A stretch of DNA of 64,000 nucleotides from Bordetella hinzii LMG 13501 (GTDB lineage Bacteria; Pseudomonadota; Gammaproteobacteria; Burkholderiales; Burkholderiaceae_B). The translations under genes and the position numbers were made by a program. The notes beneath the pieces were generated by a model, which made no database searches, was not told the DNA's origin, and saw only the letters and a program-made list of their open reading frames with translations. The stretch spans positions 1 through 64,000 of the forward strand of contig NZ_LRUJ01000029.1 of the NCBI RefSeq assembly GCF_001548475.1, given 5' to 3'. Shown one piece after another: positions 56,457 to 64,000 of the stretch. Numbering within the stretch: position 1 is the stretch's first letter; each line of letters opens with the position of its first letter.

Positions 56457-57178
56457 TTGCGGGTTGCCATCAGGTAGTTGACCGAGGTATTGGCCGACAG
56501 GGAGTAGATCTGGGTAATGGGGTTGTATTCCATGCCGCGCATGCCCGAGGGCGTCAGGCCGGCCTGGCGCGCGGAAGCGGCCAGCTCGCTGGGTTTGATG
56601 AAATGCTCGTAGCTATGGGTGCCGCGCGGCAGCAGCCGCAGCACATATTCCGCACCCACGATGGCGAACAGGAAGGATTTGGGGTTGCGGTTCAGGGTGG
56701 AGAAAAACACCCAGCCGCCCGGCTTGACCAGGGCGGCGCAGGCGCGCACGACCGAAGCCGGATCGGGGACATGCTCGAGCATTTCCATGCAGGTCACCAC
56801 GTCGTAGTGGCCCGGCAGCTCGGCGGCCAGCTCTTCGACGGGCACGGCGCGGTAGTCGACCTTCACGCCCGATTCCAGGCCATGCAGGCGCGCGATCTTG
56901 AGCGATTTTTCCGCCAGGTCGATGCCGGTGACCTCGGCGCCGGCCTGGGCCATGGCTTCCGACAGGATGCCGCCGCCGCAGCCCACGTCCAGCACCCGGC
57001 GCCCGCCCAGGCTGCCCGCCGTCTCCTGTATCCATTCCAGCCGCAGCGGGTTGATGGCGTGCAGGGGCTTGAACTCGCTTTCCGGATCCCACCAGCGCGC
57101 GGCCAGGGCGCTGAATTTATCCAATTCGGCCTGGTCGACATTGACGTTGGGGCGGGAAGAAGAGGCGGCTGTGGTCAT
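56453..57178 (-). CDS. ubiG: Ubiquinone biosynthesis O-methyltransferase
   Basis: UbiG performs the two O-methylations of ubiquinone synthesis. The 241-residue product has an N-terminal helix with [20 protein letters not shown] and the SAM-binding motif [26 protein letters not shown]-like [15 protein letters not shown] and [15 protein letters not shown] follow. The start at 57178 precedes the conserved N-terminal region; longer starts are not supported. It is coupled to gph by a 4-bp overlap and preceded by the ompA terminator. Confidence 0.94.
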   Translation of the reverse strand: MTTAASSSRPNVNVDQAELDKFSALAARWWDPESEFKPLHAINPLRLEWIQETAGSLGGRRVLDVGCGGGILSEAMAQAGAEVTGIDLAEKSLKIARLHGLESGVKVDYRAVPVEELAAELPGHYDVVTCMEMLEHVPDPASVVRACAALVKPGGWVFFSTLNRNPKSFLFAIVGAEYVLRLLPRGTHSYEHFIKPSELAASARQAGLTPSGMRGMEYNPITQIYSLSANTSVNYLMATRK

Positions 57179-57195
57179 GGGCAAGGGGTGATGGC

Positions 57196-57226
57196 GAAAA
57201 AAAGGGCCTCGCATTGCGAGGCCCTT
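57196..57226 (-). terminator. Terminator after ompA-family gene
   Basis: An 11-bp perfect stem (57202-57212 with 57216-57226, loop ATT) is followed on the minus strand by a T run. It separates the OmpA-family gene from ubiG; the stem lies about 25 bp past the ompA stop. Confidence 0.85.
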
Positions 57227-57251
57227 ATTGTAGCGGCTAGCGCTGCAATGA

Positions 57252-57833
57252 TTACTTGCGACGGCTGCCGACGATTTCGATTTCCACGCGGCGGTTGCGG
57301 GCGCGGCCTTCGGCGGTCTTGTTGGTCGCGATGGGCTGCAGCTCGCCCTTGCCTTCCGTGTAGATACGGTTCGGGTCGATACCCTTGCTGACCAGGTAGG
57401 CCTTGACCGAAGCGGCACGGCGCTCGGACAGCTTCTGGTTGTAGGCTTCGGTACCGATCGAGTCGGTGTGGCCGACGGCGATGATGGTTTCCAGATCGAT
57501 GGTGCCAGCTTGCTGGGCGACTTGGTCCAGCAGTTGACGGCCTTCCGGCTTCAGCACGGACTTGTCGAAGTCGAAGAACGTGTCAGCGTTGAACACGACC
57601 TTGGCGGCCATCGGGGCGGGCTTTTCCTTCTGGGCGACCGGAACGCCGTCGCAACCGGGGATGCCGGTAGCCGGGGTCCAGAACGCATCGCGCCAGCACA
57701 GTTCATTCGTGCCGTTCTTCCACACGTCGCCGAACGGATTGCGCCAGTTGTCCACCGTCTGAGCCGAGGCTACACCAGAGGCCGTGACAGCGGCGAAGGC
57801 AAGCGCCAGAGCGAATTTGGAGGGTTTGTTCAT
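57252..57833 (-). CDS. ompA: OmpA-family outer-membrane protein
   Basis: A 193-residue OmpA-family protein: signal peptide ending ASGVASA, a short N-terminal region ([20 protein letters not shown]) with a Cys pair, then the OmpA peptidoglycan-binding domain ([47 protein letters not shown]). The N-terminal part is too short for the eight-stranded barrel of E. coli OmpA, so this is the compact betaproteobacterial type. A good sigma-70 promoter is 75 bp upstream. The symbol reflects family usage. Confidence 0.9.
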   Translation of the reverse strand: MNKPSKFALALAFAAVTASGVASAQTVDNWRNPFGDVWKNGTNELCWRDAFWTPATGIPGCDGVPVAQKEKPAPMAAKVVFNADTFFDFDKSVLKPEGRQLLDQVAQQAGTIDLETIIAVGHTDSIGTEAYNQKLSERRAASVKAYLVSKGIDPNRIYTEGKGELQPIATNKTAEGRARNRRVEIEIVGSRRK

Positions 57834-58225
57834 GTTTCTCCTCGTTGAGCTTGAAGCTGGATAAGTGACTCGCAGCGAACCCCCGCCGCATATCAGGAAA
57901 ACGGGGCCAGTATAGCAACGCTCCGAACAGGTTCAAAGGGCCGCCACTGGGTCTCCTGCGTGCTGGAAACAATCTTAAGGCATTTGGGGACCTTTGGCTC
58001 CCTTTAAGCCAGTCCATTGACTCAGGATATGACCATTTGGGCACCCGATGCAGAATTCATGTTGGTTTTTGACAACAGGGCTTGGGCGGCGCATCGGGCC
58101 GGTAGCACACTTGTCGGCGGGCGCGCCCTGCCGGGCTTGGCGGGGAGGCGGCTGCAATCGAATGATAGAATTTCCTGTTTACCCGGCCCGGGTTCCTCCT
58201 TACACACGATTCTGTCGCTATATAT
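57834..58225. other. 392-bp divergent region, ompA / gyrA
   Basis: No gene is evident. It holds the ompA promoter on the minus strand (listed separately). On the plus strand a TAGAAT (58166-58171) is a candidate gyrA -10 with no clear -35. No FNR or Fur box is seen. Confidence 0.5.
57909..57936 (-). promoter_or_regulatory. Sigma-70 promoter of the ompA-family gene
   Basis: On the minus strand TTGAAC (57931-57936) and TATACT (57909-57914) are 16 bp apart, each close to consensus. The expected transcript has a leader of about 70 nt, long enough for post-transcriptional control as in E. coli ompA. Confidence 0.65.
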
Positions 58226-60865
<2,640 letters not shown>

Positions 60866-60872
60866 GCAAGAG

Positions 60873-62003
60873 ATGGCGCGCCCCTGGAATTTCTCGGCCG
60901 GACCTTCGGTCCTGCCCGAGGTCGTGTTGCAGCAGGCTGCGGCCGAGATGCTGGATTGGCAGGGCAGCGGCATGTCGGTGATGGAAATGAGTCACCGCGG
61001 CCGTCAGTTCGTGCAGATCTGCGACGAGGCCGAAGCCGACCTGCGCGAACTCATGAACCTGCCGGCCGACTATGCCGTCATGTTCATGCAGGGCGGCGGG
61101 CTGGGCGAGAACGCCATCGTTCCCATGAACCTGATCGGCCGGCGCGGCGTGCCGGCGGCCGATTTCGTGGTGACGGGACATTGGTCCACGCGCTCGCACA
61201 AGGAAGCCGGCCGCTATGGCGATGCCCGCATCGCCGCCTCCAGCGGCCAGGCCGCCGAGATCGGCGGCCGCGAGCAGCGTCCCTTTACCTGGGTGCCGCC
61301 GGCGGCGAGCTGGCAGGTGCGTCCCGAGGCGGCCTACCTGCATCTGTGCAGCAACGAAACCATCGGAGGCGTGGAGTTCACCGACTGGCCCGACCTGGCC
61401 GAGCTGGGCGCGCCGGACGTGCCCCTGGTGGTGGATGCGTCTTCGCATTTCCTGTCGCGTCCGCTGGACGTCACCCGCACCGGCCTGCTGTTTGCCGGCG
61501 CGCAGAAAAACGCCGGTCCGGCTGGCGTGACCGTGGTCATTGCGCGCCGCGACCTGCTGGGCAAGGCGCTGTCCATCTGCCCCTCGGCCTTCGACTACGC
61601 CAACGTGGCCGCCGAGCACTCACGCTACAACACGCCGCCGACCTTCTCGATTTACGTCGCCGGCCTGGTCTACAAATGGGTCAAGGCCCAGGGCGGCGTG
61701 CAAGGCCTGGAGGCGGCCAACAAGGCCAAGGCCGAACTGCTCTACGGCTATCTCGACGCCAGCGGCTTCTACCGCAATCCGGTCGAGCCTTCGGTGCGCT
61801 CGCGCATGAACGTGCCCTTCGTGCTGCGCGACGAATCGCTCAACGACGCCTTCTTGCAAGGCGCCGAGGCCGCCGGCCTGCTCGCGCTCAAGGGGCACAA
61901 GAGCGTGGGTGGCATGCGCGCCTCCATCTACAACGCCATGCCGCTGGCCGGCGTGCAGGCCCTGGTCGACTACCTCAAGGAATTCGAGCGCCGCTATGGA
62001 TGA
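60873..62003 (+). CDS. serC: Phosphoserine aminotransferase
   Basis: PLP enzyme converting 3-phosphohydroxypyruvate to phosphoserine for serine synthesis; also used in pyridoxine synthesis. The 376-residue product starts [16 protein letters not shown]. The PLP-lysine lies in [20 protein letters not shown], and the C-terminal [19 protein letters not shown] is diagnostic. It follows gyrA by 7 bp and overlaps pheA by 8 bp, in the order gyrA-serC-pheA-hisC. Confidence 0.96.
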   Translation: MARPWNFSAGPSVLPEVVLQQAAAEMLDWQGSGMSVMEMSHRGRQFVQICDEAEADLRELMNLPADYAVMFMQGGGLGENAIVPMNLIGRRGVPAADFVVTGHWSTRSHKEAGRYGDARIAASSGQAAEIGGREQRPFTWVPPAASWQVRPEAAYLHLCSNETIGGVEFTDWPDLAELGAPDVPLVVDASSHFLSRPLDVTRTGLLFAGAQKNAGPAGVTVVIARRDLLGKALSICPSAFDYANVAAEHSRYNTPPTFSIYVAGLVYKWVKAQGGVQGLEAANKAKAELLYGYLDASGFYRNPVEPSVRSRMNVPFVLRDESLNDAFLQGAEAAGLLALKGHKSVGGMRASIYNAMPLAGVQALVDYLKEFERRYG

Positions 62004-63081
62004 TTCCTTGCAGGCCAAGCTGCGGCCGCTGCGCGACCGCATCGATGCCATAGACAGCCAGATCCTCGAACTCCTGTGCCAGCGCGCGCGCACGGCCCAG
62101 GAAGTCGGCGAGGCCAAGCATGCGGCCCAGGCCGACGGGCCGGTATTGCGCCCGGAGCGAGAAGCCGAAGTCATCCGCGGCTTGCAGCAGCGCAACACCG
62201 GCCCATTCCCCAACGAGGCCGTGGCCAGCGTCTGGACCGAGATCATGTCGGCCTGCCGCGGGCTGGAGCGCGGCATGACGGTCGCCTACCTGGGCCCGCA
62301 GGGGTCGTTCTCGGAGCAGGCCGCGCTGGAGCAGTTCGGCCATTCCGTGACCCAGATGCCTTGCGCCTCCTTTGACGAGGTGTTCCGCGCCGTCGAGAGC
62401 GGCCAGGCGGATGTGGGCATCGTGCCGGTCGAGAACTCCACCGAAGGCGCGGTCAACCGCAATCTGGACCTGCTGCTGAACACCCCCCTGAAGATCATGG
62501 GCGAGCGGTCGCTCGTGATCCGCCATTGCCTGATGACGCAATCCGGCACGATGGACGGCGTGACCACGATTTCCGCGCATCCCCAGGCCCTGGCCCAATG
62601 CCAGGGCTGGCTGAATCGCCACCATCCCGATCTGAAGCGGGTGGCCGCGGCGAGCAACTCGGAGGCCGCGCGCGTGGCGGCGGGCGATCCCACGGTGGCG
62701 GCCATCGCCGGCGAAGTGGCCGCTCCGGCCTGGAATCTGTCCATTGTGGCGACGGGCATCCAGGATGATGCGCAGAACCGCACGCGCTTCGTGGCCATCG
62801 GCCGTATCGAGCCCCTGCCCAGCGGGCAGGACAAGACCAGCCTCATCCTGGCCGTGCCCAATCGTGCCGGCGCGGTCTACGACATGCTGGCCCCGCTGGC
62901 CGTCAATGGCGTGTCGATGACCCGCTTCGAGTCGCGTCCGGCGCGCACCGGACAATGGGAGTACTACTTCTACATCGATTGCCTGGGGCACCAGAAAGAC
63001 ACCAATGTGGCCACGGCTTTCGCCGCGCTGGCGCAGCAGGCCGCCTTCTTCAAGATTCTTGGCTCCTATCCGGCGCAATAA
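61996..63081 (+). CDS. pheA: Bifunctional chorismate mutase / prephenate dehydratase
   Basis: P-protein for phenylalanine synthesis. Residues 1-90 form the chorismate mutase helix domain ([19 protein letters not shown]). The dehydratase domain begins at [19 protein letters not shown] and has [17 protein letters not shown] and [13 protein letters not shown]-terminal ACT regulatory domain contains [18 protein letters not shown], the phenylalanine-sensing part. 361 residues, normal. It overlaps serC by 8 bp and precedes hisC by 20 bp. Confidence 0.96.
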   Translation: MDDSLQAKLRPLRDRIDAIDSQILELLCQRARTAQEVGEAKHAAQADGPVLRPEREAEVIRGLQQRNTGPFPNEAVASVWTEIMSACRGLERGMTVAYLGPQGSFSEQAALEQFGHSVTQMPCASFDEVFRAVESGQADVGIVPVENSTEGAVNRNLDLLLNTPLKIMGERSLVIRHCLMTQSGTMDGVTTISAHPQALAQCQGWLNRHHPDLKRVAAASNSEAARVAAGDPTVAAIAGEVAAPAWNLSIVATGIQDDAQNRTRFVAIGRIEPLPSGQDKTSLILAVPNRAGAVYDMLAPLAVNGVSMTRFESRPARTGQWEYYFYIDCLGHQKDTNVATAFAALAQQAAFFKILGSYPAQ

Positions 63082-63101
63082 GGCCCGGTCCCGTCGTCAT
63101 C

Positions 63102-64000
63102 ATGACCCAAGCAAACAAGACCCTCGTCGCCCCTGCCCACGTGGGCGCCATCGCCCCGTACCAGGCGGGCAAGCCCATCGAAGAGCTCGCCCGCGAGTTC
63201 GGCCTGGATCCGGCCGGCATCGTCAAGCTGGCTTCCAACGAAAACCCGCTGGGCATGCCGGAATCGGCGCGCCAGGCCATGCTGGCCGCGGCCACTGCCC
63301 TGGCCCGCTATCCGGATCCCAACGGCTTTGACCTGAAGGCGGCCCTGGCCGCGCGCTATGGCGTGCCCGCCAACTGGATCACCCTGGGCAATGGCTCGAA
63401 CGACATCCTCGAGATCGTCGCCCTGGCCCTGCTGGAGCCGGGTGTCTCGGCCGTCTATGCCCAGCACTCCTTCGCCGTCTACCGCCTGGCCACCCAGGCC
63501 CGGGGCGCCCGTCATATCGTGGTGCCCGCCAAGGATTACGGCCATGACCTGGACGCCATGCTGGCGGCCGTCGACGACGATACGCGCGTGGTCTTCATCG
63601 CCAATCCGAACAACCCGACGGGCACCTTCGTGCCGGCCCAGGCGATCGAACGCTTCCTGGTCCAGCTTGCCGAGGCCCATGGCGAGCGCGTGACCGTGGT
63701 GCTCGACGAGGCCTACAACGAATACCTGGATCCGGAACACCGCTTCGACAGCGTCGCGCTGGTGCACCGCTTCCCCAATCTCGTCGTCTCGCGCACCTTC
63801 TCCAAGGCCTATGGCCTGGCGGGTCTGCGCGTGGGCTTCGCCGTGGCCCAGCCGGCGCTGACCGACCTGTTGAACCGCGTCCGCCAGCCTTTCAATGTCA
63901 ACACGCTCGCCCAGGCGGCCGCCGTGGCGGCCCTGGCCGACACGGCCTACCTGGAGCGTGCCTACGAAGCCAACAAGGCGGGCAAGGCGCAGCTCGTGCA
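63102..64000 (+). CDS. hisC: Histidinol-phosphate / aromatic aminotransferase (3' end missing)
   Basis: A PLP-dependent class I/II aminotransferase of the HisC family, cut by the window end after about 299 residues. Visible motifs are VKLASNENPLGMPESA, LGNGSNDILEIVALA, IANPNNPTGTF and LDEAYNEYLD. The PLP-lysine lies in RTFSKAYGLAGLRVGF. Its position after pheA, usually followed by tyrA and aroA in betaproteobacteria, suggests it serves phenylalanine and tyrosine synthesis as well as or instead of histidine synthesis. Start ATG 63102 is 20 bp after pheA. Confidence 0.92.
   Translation, partial: MTQANKTLVAPAHVGAIAPYQAGKPIEELAREFGLDPAGIVKLASNENPLGMPESARQAMLAAATALARYPDPNGFDLKAALAARYGVPANWITLGNGSNDILEIVALALLEPGVSAVYAQHSFAVYRLATQARGARHIVVPAKDYGHDLDAMLAAVDDDTRVVFIANPNNPTGTFVPAQAIERFLVQLAEAHGERVTVVLDEAYNEYLDPEHRFDSVALVHRFPNLVVSRTFSKAYGLAGLRVGFAVAQPALTDLLNRVRQPFNVNTLAQAAAVAALADTAYLERAYEANKAGKAQLV

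Noticed and set aside
58166-58171. Firm gyrA promoter
   Set aside because: TAGAAT is a fair -10 but no -35 lies at suitable spacing, so it is mentioned only within the intergenic entry.

Overview
The window is high-GC (by eye about two-thirds G+C), densely packed chromosomal DNA from a betaproteobacterium, most likely family Alcaligenaceae (Bordetella or Achromobacter-like). The reasons are an odhB-lpdA-zapE block, a complete FtrABCD ferrous-iron uptake operon, several orphan Bug/TctC periplasmic binding proteins, a gyrA-serC-pheA-hisC block, and a tmRNA whose tag reads ANDERFALAA. The species assignment is inference. I see no transposase, integrase, prophage, CRISPR array, rRNA or tRNA.

Layout. 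1-3.6 kb: end of the 2-oxoglutarate dehydrogenase operon (odhB, lpdA) and zapE. 3.7-5.9 kb: a three-gene membrane operon (DUF3649, PepSY, DUF3325) typical of iron uptake, behind a possible Fur/-10 region. 6-12 kb: trpS with an extra C-terminal domain, tex, and a DinG/YoaA helicase. 12-17.8 kb: a LysR-controlled catabolic cluster with two Bug proteins, a C45 Ntn-hydrolase and two polysaccharide-deacetylase-fold proteins, the second lacking its metal-site residues. 17.9-20.5 kb: bamD, rluD, pgeF. 20.6-23.7 kb: phaC-phaB-phaR for polyhydroxybutyrate, with a perfect FNR/Anr palindrome upstream. 23.9-27 kb: ftrABCD, then a PhzF-family gene.

28-29.7 kb: three small stress proteins (BON, DUF1328, CsbD) and cytochrome b561, the latter with an FNR-like box at a class II position. 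29.8-38.1 kb: a cyanophycin locus with two adjacent, diverged cyanophycin synthetases facing a divergent ABC exporter plus DUF1854 partner. 38.1-42.7 kb: FemAB-like acyltransferase, DUF455 ferritin-like protein, lytic transglycosylase, YidB-like protein and a tandem universal stress protein. 43.1-46.3 kb: two consecutive membrane diguanylate cyclases. 46.4-48.4 kb: an SDR, a DedA-like membrane protein and two small unknowns. 48.5-53.6 kb: a second catabolic island with a semialdehyde dehydrogenase, Crp/Fnr regulator, Bug protein, alpha/beta hydrolase and SDR.

53.9-54.3 kb: tmRNA (ssrA) on the minus strand. 54.3-57.8 kb: MFS transporter, gph, ubiG and an OmpA-family porin. 58.2-64 kb: gyrA, serC, pheA and hisC, the last cut by the window end.

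The window combines carbon and nitrogen storage (PHB, cyanophycin), iron uptake, c-di-GMP signalling and organic-acid catabolism on a housekeeping backbone. The observations most worth following are the complementary motif decay in the two cyanophycin synthetases, the PH-like/zinc-ribbon ABC exporter containing an A9 tract, the metal-site-less deacetylase paralogue, and the two FNR-type boxes.
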